Shown: positions 33,138-41,497 of the stretch, in pieces
How positions within the stretch are numbered: the stretch's first letter is position 1
How the letters are laid out: each line of letters begins with the position of its first letter
NCBI GenBank assembly: GCA_045634305.1
Contig: JAZQZZ010000040.1
Location: 1-64,000, forward strand
Reading direction: 5' to 3'
Length of the DNA stretch: 64,000 nucleotides
From: HGM04593 sp045634305
Lineage (GTDB): Bacteria > Bacteroidota > Bacteroidia > Bacteroidales > Bacteroidaceae
Program-made: the position numbers and the translations under genes
The notes under the pieces: model-generated
What the model was told of the DNA's origin: nothing
What the model saw: only the letters and a program-made list of their open reading frames with translations
Databases searched by the model: none

Positions 33138-34111
33138 TCTACCACCCACTTGGTATTGTGTGCCTTTGTCTCTGCAGGGTTGTAACGCAGTGCTTTCGCA
33201 TCGGGAATCTGCACCTTGTATGTTTTTCCACTCTTGTTGTTGAGCTTGGTGCGTCTTATCCAATGGTTCGCTTCGCGCAGTTGCTGGAATGTCAGTCCGT
33301 GTTTTTTTGCAAAGTCGGCCCAGTCTATTGTTGCACCGCTTGCAGTAACCTCCCTCTCAATGGGGATTGTGGGGTATAGGTCGCTGCTACGTAGCATGAA
33401 TCCATATTTTGCAGGGCATTCGAATATTGTTTTGACAGCCATCAGGCGGAATATGTAACGCGAAGTCTCGTTGGGCAACAGAAGGTCAATGGCTTTCTCC
33501 TCTTTCTGTCTCTCACGGCGCTTTGTCACGTTGTTGCGGCCTGTGTTATAGCTTGCTGCAACGGTGAGCCAATCGCCGAAAATCTCATACGATTCTTTGA
33601 GATACTTACATGCGGCACGGGTGGCCTTTTCGGTGTGGTAGCGCTCATCTACTTCTTCAGTCACTTCAAGACCATACTCACGGCCGGTCTTCTCAAGGAA
33701 CTGCCACAGCCCGGCGGCTTTTGATGGTGAGAGTGCCTCGGGGTCGCCGTTACTTTCAATAATCATAAGGTATTTGAAGTCGTCGGGCAAACCGCACTCC
33801 TCAAGGATTGGTTCTACAATGGGGAACAGACGGTTGGCGCGCTTTATGATGAGCATCGTGTTTATATGTGAGTATGTAAATGATAGCATCTCCTTGTCCA
33901 TGCGTTCACGACGTTCCTGCAAGGTGAGGTCTATCGTGTCGCCGGCGAATACAATGCTTGTGGGAATCTCGGGCGGGAATACGTTGGAGATCCTGTGGTC
34001 ATCATCGCTGTTTTTTGCCGGATCTACAGCCTTGTTGCTTGAGAGGAAAATGGCAACGCTTACCAATGCCGCAAATATTATGCATGACGTTATAGGGGCT
34101 TTATGTTTCAT
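33134..34111 (-). CDS. Lytic transglycosylase with LysM-like domain (MltD type)
   Basis: A 325-residue periplasmic enzyme that cleaves peptidoglycan glycan strands non-hydrolytically. It has an N-terminal membrane anchor or signal (9-24), the SLT catalytic domain with catalytic Glu119 (MIIESNGDPEA) and the conserved SKAAGLWQF and SYNTGRNN blocks, and a C-terminal LysM-like segment (about 255-310, IDWADFAKKHGLTFQQLREANHW). The stop codon is inside the shared hairpin. A minus-strand promoter is predicted about 30 bases upstream. Confidence 0.9.
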   Translation of the reverse strand: MKHKAPITSCIIFAALVSVAIFLSSNKAVDPAKNSDDDHRISNVFPPEIPTSIVFAGDTIDLTLQERRERMDKEMLSFTYSHINTMLIIKRANRLFPIVEPILEECGLPDDFKYLMIIESNGDPEALSPSKAAGLWQFLEKTGREYGLEVTEEVDERYHTEKATRAACKYLKESYEIFGDWLTVAASYNTGRNNVTKRRERQKEEKAIDLLLPNETSRYIFRLMAVKTIFECPAKYGFMLRSSDLYPTIPIEREVTASGATIDWADFAKKHGLTFQQLREANHWIRRTKLNNKSGKTYKVQIPDAKALRYNPAETKAHNTKWVVE

Positions 34112-34140
34112 GGTTTGTATCGGGTTTTGAAACTGCTATG

Positions 34141-34171
34141 CAAATGTAGCTCAATTCTATGCAAATATCAA
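34141..34171 (-). promoter_or_regulatory. Promoter for the transglycosylase gene
   Basis: On the minus strand TTG (34171-34169), a 20-base spacer and TACATTTG (34148-34141) agree with the TTTG/TAnnTTTG pattern. The gene starts 30 bases downstream. Confidence 0.55.
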
Positions 34172-34256
34172 CCCTTTCTATTGATTTGCATTGCTTTTTT
34201 TTGTTCCTTTGCATAATATTTATAAGGGGCATTCCCAAGATTATTTTTATTACATT

Positions 34257-35972
34257 ATGGGTGAATTTGAAATGATAGCAAAGACCTTCCAGGGTTTGGA
34301 AGAGGTCTTGGCAAAGGAGTTGGTTGCATTAGGTGCGAATAATGTGCAGATTGGCCGTCGCATGGTGTCTTTTACCGGTGACAAGGAGATGATGTACAAG
34401 GCTAATTTCCACTTGAGAACAGCCGTGCGTATATTGAAACCGTTCCTTCACTTCAAAGCGGCAAATGCCGACGAGGTGTATGAGGTTGTAAAGGCTTTCG
34501 ATTGGGAACAGTTTCTCGATACGACTTCAACATTTTCGGTAGATTCGGTAGTGTACAGCGAGGTGTTCCGTCATTCCAAATTCGTTGCTTATCGTGTGAA
34601 GGATGCCATCGCTGATTTCTTCAATGAGAAGTATGGCGAGCGTCCATCGGTACGTCTCAACAACCCCGACCTCATCTTCCATATACATATTGCAGGCGAG
34701 GAGTGTACACTTGCACTGGACAGTTCGGGCGAGTCGCTACACCGTCGCGGTTACCGTGTTGAGACCGGTCGTGCTCCAATCAATGAGGTGCTTGCAGCCG
34801 GCATGATTATGCTTACAAACTGGCATGGCGAGTGTGATTTCATTGACCCTATGTGCGGCTCGGGAACATTGCCCATTGAGGCTGCGCTCATTGCACGTAA
34901 CATTGCGCCCGGAGTATTCCGTCAGGGTTATGCATTTGAGAAGTGGAAGGATTATGACAGTGCGCTCTTCAAGTCAATCTATGAGGATGATTCGGCCGAG
35001 CGTGAATTCAAACATAAGATTTACGGCTATGATGTCGATGGCCGCATGGTGGCTTGTGCACGTCGCAATGTGAAATCGGCAATGATGAACGATTGTATTG
35101 AGATTGAGTGCCGTGACATCAAGGATTTCGAGGAGCATCCGGAGCCTGCGATAATGATTGTCAATCCGCCTTATGGCGAGCGTCTTGTACCTGACAAACT
35201 GCTCCAGGTGTACAAGGATCTCGGTGCACGCTTGAAACATGCTTTCCAGGGTAACGTGGCATGGGTAATCAGCAACAACTACGATTGCTTCGACCAGATT
35301 GGTCTTAAGGCTTCGGCAAGAATACCTCTGTTCAACGGCGACCTTGACTGCGAGTTCCGCAAGTACGAACTTTTCCAGGGCAAGTATAAGGGCTTCCGCG
35401 GTGAGGGTAATGAGTTGAAGAAGGATCACGCTCCACTCAAGCGCCAGTCGCGCCTCACAGGCCTTGACGGTGATACACGTTCAGAGCGTGCCGCGAAGAA
35501 TCTGAATAATGATGCCAACTACTCAAGTGAGATTGATGACGAGTCAATGCGCCGTCGTCGCGAACTGGAGGCATACTTCAGCAAGGCTCGCAGAAAGCCT
35601 GCAAGAAGAGAACGTACCGAGGGTGATGGTGAAAGGAGAGAGCGTCGCGAGGATGGTGCTCCACGTGACGGGCATCGCGCTCCACGTGGCGAACGCAGGG
35701 ACGACCGTTTCACTTCGCGTGAGGGTCGCGGTGAACGCCGCGATGACCGCCGTCCACGTGGCGAACGTAGAGATGACCGTTTCACTTCACGCGAAGGCCG
35801 TGGTGAACGTCGCGAGGAACGTCGTACTCCACGCGAGAACCGCGAAGGAGGCAGGAATGCTGCAGGTGGCCGCAAACCATTTGAACGCAAAGGTGCCGGC
35901 AAAGGCCAGTCACCCTACAAGAACGGTTTCAAACCATTGCGTGGCGGTAAGGGCAAGAGAGACGATAAGTAA
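34257..35972 (+). CDS. THUMP-domain rRNA guanine methyltransferase (RlmL-N type) with arginine-rich tail
   Basis: A 571-residue enzyme that methylates a guanine of 23S rRNA (m2G, RlmL family) using SAM. ATG 34257 is chosen as start (MGEFEMIAKTFQGLEEVL); MIAKTF at 34272 is possible. A THUMP domain spans roughly 45-150. The methyltransferase core shows DPMCGSGTLPIEAAL and the amino-methylation motif NPPYGERL. The core ends near residue 385. The last 180 residues are a low-complexity tail of R, E, D and G, with two 24-residue repeats (nucleotides 35685-35828) resembling RGG/RNA-binding tails. No RlmK domain is attached. Confidence 0.88.
   Translation: MGEFEMIAKTFQGLEEVLAKELVALGANNVQIGRRMVSFTGDKEMMYKANFHLRTAVRILKPFLHFKAANADEVYEVVKAFDWEQFLDTTSTFSVDSVVYSEVFRHSKFVAYRVKDAIADFFNEKYGERPSVRLNNPDLIFHIHIAGEECTLALDSSGESLHRRGYRVETGRAPINEVLAAGMIMLTNWHGECDFIDPMCGSGTLPIEAALIARNIAPGVFRQGYAFEKWKDYDSALFKSIYEDDSAEREFKHKIYGYDVDGRMVACARRNVKSAMMNDCIEIECRDIKDFEEHPEPAIMIVNPPYGERLVPDKLLQVYKDLGARLKHAFQGNVAWVISNNYDCFDQIGLKASARIPLFNGDLDCEFRKYELFQGKYKGFRGEGNELKKDHAPLKRQSRLTGLDGDTRSERAAKNLNNDANYSSEIDDESMRRRRELEAYFSKARRKPARRERTEGDGERRERREDGAPRDGHRAPRGERRDDRFTSREGRGERRDDRRPRGERRDDRFTSREGRGERREERRTPRENREGGRNAAGGRKPFERKGAGKGQSPYKNGFKPLRGGKGKRDDK
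35685..35828 (+). repeat. Two 72-base in-frame tandem repeats in the methyltransferase tail
   Basis: The 24-codon unit (RGERRDDRFTS followed by REGRGERRDDRRP) occurs twice, at 35685-35756 and 35757-35828. The units differ by mostly synonymous substitutions, so the duplication is not recent at the DNA level or is under protein-level selection. Further degenerate RGE/RRD motifs lie on both sides. Confidence 0.85.
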
Positions 35973-35998
35973 CTTAAAAGCAAATAAATTTATACGAT

Positions 35999-37267
35999 AT
36001 GAACATATTACTTTTGGGTAGCGGTGGCCGTGAGCACGCTCTCGCATGGAAAATAGCACAGAGTCCTAAAGTCGACAAGTTGTACATTGCTCCGGGAAAT
36101 GCCGGAACAAAGGAGGTAGGTGAGAATGTGAACATTGCAGTTTGCGATTTCGATGCCATTGCGGCTTTTGTTCTTGCAAACAACGTATCAATGGTGGTTG
36201 TAGGTCCCGAGGATCCATTGGTAAAGGGTGTATATGACTACTTTGCAGCCGATGAAAGACTCAAGGAGATTGCAGTAATCGGCCCTACAAAGGCTGCTGC
36301 CGAGCTTGAGGGAAGCAAGAGCTTTGCAAAGGATTTTATGGAACGTCACAACATCCCAACTGCAGCATACAAGGCTTTCACAGCAGCGCAGAAAGAGGAG
36401 GCTTACCGTTTCCTCGAGGGCTTGAAGGCTCCTTATGTCCTCAAGGCCGATGGCTTGTGCGCCGGTAAGGGTGTGCTCATTGTTCCTACATTGGAGGAGG
36501 CAAAGAGCAGCCTCGATGAGATGCTCGACGGAATGTTCGGTGACTCATCGGCAACTGTTGTCATTGAGGAGTTCCTTGATGGTATCGAGTGCTCGGTATT
36601 CGTGCTCACAGACGGCAAGGATTATGTAATCCTGCCCGAAGCCAAGGATTACAAGCGCATAGGTGAGGGCAATACCGGTCTGAATACCGGCGGTATGGGT
36701 TCAATCTCTCCCGTTCCATTCGCTACAAAAGAGTGGATGAAGAAGGTTGAGGAGAGAATAATCAAGCCTACTGTTGATGGTCTTGTAAAGGATAACCTTT
36801 TATATAAAGGTTTCATCTTCTTCGGTCTCATAAACGTTGAGGGTGAGCCAATGGTAATCGAGTACAATGTACGCATGGGTGACCCTGAAACCGAGTCTGT
36901 GATGTTGCGTCTTAAAAGCGACATCGTTGAACTCTTTGAAAAGGTTGCTGCAGGCACTTTGGCCGGAACAACCGTTGAGTTCGATGAGCGCAACGCCGTG
37001 TGTGTGATGCTTGTATCCGGAGGTTACCCCGAGCACTACGACAAGGGCTTTGAGATGACAGGCTTTGAGGATGTGAAGGATAGCATACTCTTCCATGCCG
37101 GTACAACCGAAAAGGAAGGCAAGGTAGTCACTGCCGGTGGCCGTGTCATTGCTGCGGTTTCGTATGGCGCTACACGTGAGGAGGCTCTTGAACGTTCTTT
37201 CCGTTCGGCCAATGCCATCAAATTCGAGAAGAAGTACTTCAGGGGTGATATAGGTTTTGACCTTTAA
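35999..37267 (+). CDS. purD: Phosphoribosylamine-glycine ligase
   Basis: Second step of purine synthesis: ATP-dependent joining of glycine to phosphoribosylamine. The 422 residues are a typical ATP-grasp enzyme: GSGGREHALAWK start (7-18), GPEDPLVKGVYD, the VLKADGLCAGKGV nucleotide-binding block, the NTGGMGSISP and ARMGDPE regions (here VRMGDPETE). Length is standard. It stands 26 bases after the methyltransferase and 8 before the unknown membrane gene, in one tightly packed unit. Confidence 0.97.
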   Translation: MNILLLGSGGREHALAWKIAQSPKVDKLYIAPGNAGTKEVGENVNIAVCDFDAIAAFVLANNVSMVVVGPEDPLVKGVYDYFAADERLKEIAVIGPTKAAAELEGSKSFAKDFMERHNIPTAAYKAFTAAQKEEAYRFLEGLKAPYVLKADGLCAGKGVLIVPTLEEAKSSLDEMLDGMFGDSSATVVIEEFLDGIECSVFVLTDGKDYVILPEAKDYKRIGEGNTGLNTGGMGSISPVPFATKEWMKKVEERIIKPTVDGLVKDNLLYKGFIFFGLINVEGEPMVIEYNVRMGDPETESVMLRLKSDIVELFEKVAAGTLAGTTVEFDERNAVCVMLVSGGYPEHYDKGFEMTGFEDVKDSILFHAGTTEKEGKVVTAGGRVIAAVSYGATREEALERSFRSANAIKFEKKYFRGDIGFDL

Positions 37268-37275
37268 TAATTGGG

Positions 37276-38226
37276 ATGTTACAAGGCACTTTTGCTTCGG
37301 GCAGATATACATCGACGGTACTGTTTGTACTGTCGATGTTGGTTATGTTGGCAACTTATTGGTTGCCGGTGCCGGCTGTCTCTTTTGTTGCAGAGGCCCC
37401 GAAAGGCGGTTTCTTGATGCATCTGCTGTCAGTCTTATTGTATGTCATTGCTGCAGTATTGCTTTCCAGGCAGACATTTTTCGACCGCAGTGTCAAGTGG
37501 AAAGGCGCTCTCTATCTTTGGTTTACGGCTCTCTCTACGTTTGTGAACGGAGATGTGGCAATTGCGTCAGCATCGTTGCTTTTCATGGCTTCGATGATGC
37601 TGTTGTTCTTATGTCAGCATAGCGCCAACCCGGTCGGTCTGTTCTATACTTCGTTCATGCTTTTGGGAACGTTGTGCTTTGTAACGCCATATTCGCTGTA
37701 CTTCATACCGCTTTATCTCTTGTTCTGCTCCATAACCAATACATTCTCGCCTAGAGGTGTGGCAGCTTCGCTACTTGGCCTGGCAACGCCATTCTGGTTT
37801 GTGTTTGGGGTAGTATATGTATTTCCGAGTCTGGATGTGTTGCCGGAACTACTATCGGAGAATTTTGCAACAGTGTTTGACGTTCATTTCCCTACATTTA
37901 CACTACTTGACCTCTTGTTGCTTGTTTTTGTGCTTGCGGTGCTGTTGCCAGCGACGTATACCTTTGTCGGCAGTGCTTCACCGGCAAAGCCTCTGTTGCG
38001 TAGACGTCTCTCGTTCGTAATTGTAGCAAATATATATCTTTTGCTGCTTTATGCTATTGTAGGCCACGGCGCGGGTCTGTTCTATATGTGCCTCCTTCCT
38101 TTTGTGGCAATATTGGCCTCATATCTCTTTTCCATGAAAGAGACTAAACTTTCCAACGTGTACTTTGTTTTGGTTAATGCAATAATGATTGCAGTCGCAA
38201 CATTTGAGTTATGGTTGAAACACTAA
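37276..38226 (+). CDS. Polytopic membrane protein, unknown
   Basis: A 316-residue integral membrane protein with about eight or nine hydrophobic segments (around 15-35, 50-66, 75-90, 96-112, 118-135, 140-160, 205-225, 235-255 and 260-300). No catalytic motif or ligand signature is visible, and loops are short. It sits between purD and the VTT-domain gene, which it overlaps by 16 bases, so translation is coupled. In other Bacteroidales a similar gene pairs with the same neighbours, as I recall, but the function is not known. Confidence 0.75.
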   Translation: MLQGTFASGRYTSTVLFVLSMLVMLATYWLPVPAVSFVAEAPKGGFLMHLLSVLLYVIAAVLLSRQTFFDRSVKWKGALYLWFTALSTFVNGDVAIASASLLFMASMMLLFLCQHSANPVGLFYTSFMLLGTLCFVTPYSLYFIPLYLLFCSITNTFSPRGVAASLLGLATPFWFVFGVVYVFPSLDVLPELLSENFATVFDVHFPTFTLLDLLLLVFVLAVLLPATYTFVGSASPAKPLLRRRLSFVIVANIYLLLLYAIVGHGAGLFYMCLLPFVAILASYLFSMKETKLSNVYFVLVNAIMIAVATFELWLKH

Positions 38227-38684
38227 TAGAATTTCTCAAGGATTATGGTTATTGGGGTATGGCATTGCTCTCTTTCCTCTCCGGCTCTGTCATTCCAATA
38301 GCAAGTGAGGCGCTGTTGCTCCTGTTCTTGAGGCTGGGGCTTAATGCATTATGGCTCACCATTGTTGCAACCTTTGGCAATACGCTAGGCGGCATAACAT
38401 GTTTCATGCTAGGTTATCTTACAGATAAGCGCACAGTGCAGAGAGTGTTCAGAATATCGGACAAGAAAATGCAGCGTGCAGATTCTATGATTCAAAGATA
38501 TGGCTATTGGACTGCTGCCTTGTCATTCTTGCCTGTAATAGGCGAGGTAATACTGGTGACTCTGGGTATTATGCGCGTTGATAAATATAAGGTGTTCGCT
38601 ATAATGGCTATCGGTAAGTTGGCAAGATATGCCTTTGTCGTATTTTCCTATTATGGTATATCAGGACTTTTGTCATGGTTCTAG
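38211..38684 (+). CDS. YqaA-type VTT/DedA-related membrane protein
   Basis: A 157-residue inner-membrane protein of the SNARE-associated (VTT, DedA-related) group. The family G-x(3)-G helices are visible: FGNTLGGITCFMLGYL (about 57-72) and a second hairpin ALSFLPVIGEVILVTLGIMRVD. DedA-type proteins move undecaprenyl phosphate or phospholipid across the membrane; the YqaA branch is less studied. Its start overlaps the upstream gene and its end overlaps the convergent radical SAM gene by four bases, with no terminator between. Confidence 0.82.
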   Translation: MVETLIEFLKDYGYWGMALLSFLSGSVIPIASEALLLLFLRLGLNALWLTIVATFGNTLGGITCFMLGYLTDKRTVQRVFRISDKKMQRADSMIQRYGYWTAALSFLPVIGEVILVTLGIMRVDKYKVFAIMAIGKLARYAFVVFSYYGISGLLSWF

Positions 38685-39457
38685 TATGATGCCGTTGCCT
38701 TAATGCCCTCTTTGGCAAGCAAGGCAACAATTCTGTCGAGTTCCTCGTGTGTGGCTTTCTGCAGTCCGCTTATAGGTGTTTCGCGGTCAATGGTATATAT
38801 CATCACTTCACGCGGTGCAATCTCCTTCACAGCAGCTATCCAAGGCATGACATAGCAGTCACCTGTGTTGTCAATGTTCATGCCGTCAATCTCTCCTTTC
38901 AAGAACATTGTCTGTATCACGGCTTTACCTCCGAAGGCTTTCATCCGTCCTATGATAGCCTGTAAATCATATTTCCCGGTGGGGCGGTCGACAACGGAAA
39001 TATAATTGCTGTCTACGGTATCGAGTTTGAGGATGTTGTTGTCTACCTTCTTCAATGCCTCGAATACGCTGTCGCGGGTGATGAGGGTCGCATTGGTGAG
39101 TACGCTGACCTTAGCATTCGGGCATAGTCTGTCGCGTAATCCAATTGTGTCGTCAATGATATCCTTGAAATGGGGGTGTATGGTGGGTTCTCCGTTGCCT
39201 GCAAAGGTGAGTACATCTGGTTGTTCGCCGCGTAGGTTCATCTCCATCAACTTCTCCTCAAGCGCCTTTGCTACTTCCTGCCGTGTGGGCATGGGACTCT
39301 TTGCCCTTCTTGTGGCATTGAGTCCGCATTCGCAGTATATACAGTCGAATGTACACACCTTGCCGTCGGCTGGCAGCAAGTTTATTCCTAATGAAATGCC
39401 GAGTCTGCGGCTTTTCACGGGGCCGAATATCGGTGATGGGTAGATGGTCGTTGACAT
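38681..39457 (-). CDS. Radical SAM protein (COG0731-like), substrate unknown
   Basis: A 258-residue radical SAM enzyme. The iron-sulfur motif is CTFDCIYCECG (CxxxCxxC), preceded by the family start FGPVKSRRLGISLGINLLP, and the SAM-binding GNGEPTIHP motif follows. This is the family loosely related to the wyosine-forming TYW1 enzymes, with unknown substrates in bacteria. No accessory cluster domain is present. It lies five bases downstream of the first LTA-synthase-like gene in the same direction. Confidence 0.87.
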   Translation of the reverse strand: MSTTIYPSPIFGPVKSRRLGISLGINLLPADGKVCTFDCIYCECGLNATRRAKSPMPTRQEVAKALEEKLMEMNLRGEQPDVLTFAGNGEPTIHPHFKDIIDDTIGLRDRLCPNAKVSVLTNATLITRDSVFEALKKVDNNILKLDTVDSNYISVVDRPTGKYDLQAIIGRMKAFGGKAVIQTMFLKGEIDGMNIDNTGDCYVMPWIAAVKEIAPREVMIYTIDRETPISGLQKATHEELDRIVALLAKEGIKATASY

Positions 39458-39461
39458 TTGC

Positions 39462-41474
39462 TTATTGTTTGATGGTGTCGTTTCCTATTGTCAGCCTGTT
39501 GGCTGTCATGCGGTTCATATATTGCTGTATGATGGCTTGCAGTTCGCGTGTCATATCCTCCTGAACATCGTTGCCTGCAAGAATGTTCTCCTTCATCATT
39601 ATGTCGTTCTTCAGGTTGAACATTGACAATGGAGTGTCGTTCTCTCCATTGTAGAGCATAATGTATTCTCCTTTGTAGTATCTGTATGTCTCGTTCGCAT
39701 AGTTGACCGCAAAGCTCTCTTCTGCGGGTGTAGATATAAGACTCTGTCCGAATGCTATGAAGGGTCTGTCGTAACCCACGTAGTCAAGTACGGTTGGCAT
39801 GATGTCTATCTGCTGAGCTATCGTAACCGTGTCAATGCCGGCCTCGAACGGTGCCTCGGTTTCTGGGGTGAAAAAGATGATTGGAATCTCCATTTCGCCC
39901 GACGCAGTCCTGTAGCGTTCTTCAATACTGTGATTCGTGTGGTCGGCAGTTATTACGAAAAGGGTATTCCTGTACCAGGACTGTTTCTCGGCGTAGTTGA
40001 AGAATTGTCGCAGTGCATGGTCTGTGTATTGTACGCACTTAAGGAACGGGTCACCGCTTGCAGTGAATGTATCCATGTATTCTTGTGGAATGTTGAAGGG
40101 GTGGTGCGATGAGGCTGTGAACATGGCTGTGATGAAAGGCTCTTCCATTCCGTTCATGCACTCTGCATAGTATTGCAGGAAAGGCTCGTCCCAAATAGCC
40201 CATGTGCCGTCAAACTCCTCTTTGCCGTTGTGCTTCTCGTCATTGCAGTACTCTGTCATGCCATGATATCTGTCGAATCCGCTTGCCTTGGCATATGCCA
40301 TGAAACCCATTGAGCCATTGGGAGCACCATGGAAGAACGCGCTGCTGTAACCGAACTTGCCAAGTTCGCCGGCGATGCCGTCAACGTCGTTCAGCGATGC
40401 CGAGGACGAGATGAATGGAGTGACGAACATTGGAATGCTTGACAGCACCGACGGCATTCCGTCAATGGATTTTCTGCCGTTGCCATAGGAGTATAGATAG
40501 CTTTTGCTCCGCTTGATGAGACTGTCAAGGAATGGGGTGAGGCTGCCGTTCCGGCGAGGATTGTAGGCTCCGATGTACTCCTTGCCAAAGCTCTCTACAA
40601 TGAGTATCACAATGTTCTTCTTGTTCGGAACAGTGTGCCCGAAATGGTGTATAGGTGTGTAGATGGAGTTAACTTCGGCCTCTGTGAAGTATTCCTTCGG
40701 GGCAAAGGGTTTGCGGCCGGCTGTTCTGATGATACAGAACGGAGTGTTCAGCACAAGTGTTGCTTCCCCCGGTGTCGATACATAGGCATTGGCATTGCTC
40801 AGGGTTATAGGACGCACGCTCTTGCCCACACCGCCACGAATTCCAATTACCATTAGCGCCACAGCCGACAGCAACAATGCAATGTGTGTGGCGTAGTATT
40901 TGATGAGGGGACGTTCCTTGTACTCTTCCGTGGCTGGGGTGTAAAGCTTGTAAATGGCGTATATGAGCAGTATGCCAATCGCGAACAACCATAGGTTGTG
41001 CATTACCTCAATGCAAATTACCTTGCCTATGTTGCCGTCGTTGCTGAACTCGTTGAAGATGTCCCACGTACTCCTTCGTCCTGTATAACGCACATATATG
41101 CAGTCGCACAGATTGGCAATGACTCCGGCAGCATTGGGCACAATGAATGCCCACTTTGTAATATTCTTCATTACCCATCCCTCTTTAATGTGCAATGGGA
41201 ACAGAGTGAGGAGAATGTAAAGTGCATTCAGGTAGCAAACGGCCGGGGTGGCAAATACAAGGTTCCCTTTAAGAATCATCCACCACCCGTTGTTGCCGGT
41301 ATGAATCTCACGGTTGGCAAGGATGAAAATGAGTTGGCATAGCAGGAGTATGAGGTATGACGAGAGGATGTTCTGCAATATTGCGCGTAGAATATATCTC
41401 TCTTTCCTCTCCTTGCCAAGGAAACTCTCTTTATATGCTCTCTTGACTTTTTTCAATAGTCCGGTGTCTGTCAT
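39462..41474 (-). CDS. LTA-synthase-like membrane sulfatase/phosphotransferase A
   Basis: A 670-residue enzyme with five N-terminal membrane helices (about 29-52, 68-94, 105-125, 158-176, 194-212) and a C-terminal periplasmic alkaline-phosphatase-superfamily domain from residue 285. The metal ligand Glu294 (IVESFGKEY), the probable nucleophile Ser336 (GRKSIDGMP) and the TADHTNHS block match the LtaS/OpgB/EptA group. In Gram-negatives such enzymes add phosphoglycerol or phosphoethanolamine to lipids or glycans. The usual threonine nucleophile is serine here. It is paired with a second copy. Confidence 0.85.
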   Translation of the reverse strand: MTDTGLLKKVKRAYKESFLGKERKERYILRAILQNILSSYLILLLCQLIFILANREIHTGNNGWWMILKGNLVFATPAVCYLNALYILLTLFPLHIKEGWVMKNITKWAFIVPNAAGVIANLCDCIYVRYTGRRSTWDIFNEFSNDGNIGKVICIEVMHNLWLFAIGILLIYAIYKLYTPATEEYKERPLIKYYATHIALLLSAVALMVIGIRGGVGKSVRPITLSNANAYVSTPGEATLVLNTPFCIIRTAGRKPFAPKEYFTEAEVNSIYTPIHHFGHTVPNKKNIVILIVESFGKEYIGAYNPRRNGSLTPFLDSLIKRSKSYLYSYGNGRKSIDGMPSVLSSIPMFVTPFISSSASLNDVDGIAGELGKFGYSSAFFHGAPNGSMGFMAYAKASGFDRYHGMTEYCNDEKHNGKEEFDGTWAIWDEPFLQYYAECMNGMEEPFITAMFTASSHHPFNIPQEYMDTFTASGDPFLKCVQYTDHALRQFFNYAEKQSWYRNTLFVITADHTNHSIEERYRTASGEMEIPIIFFTPETEAPFEAGIDTVTIAQQIDIMPTVLDYVGYDRPFIAFGQSLISTPAEESFAVNYANETYRYYKGEYIMLYNGENDTPLSMFNLKNDIMMKENILAGNDVQEDMTRELQAIIQQYMNRMTANRLTIGNDTIKQ

Positions 41475-41497
41475 GATAAAAGTGTTCTTTTGTGGAT

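Noticed and set aside
32553..33263. Long open frame antisense to rubrerythrin (236 codons)
   Set aside because: It runs through the terminator and two real genes and is rich in Cys and Leu as an artefact of the opposite strand.
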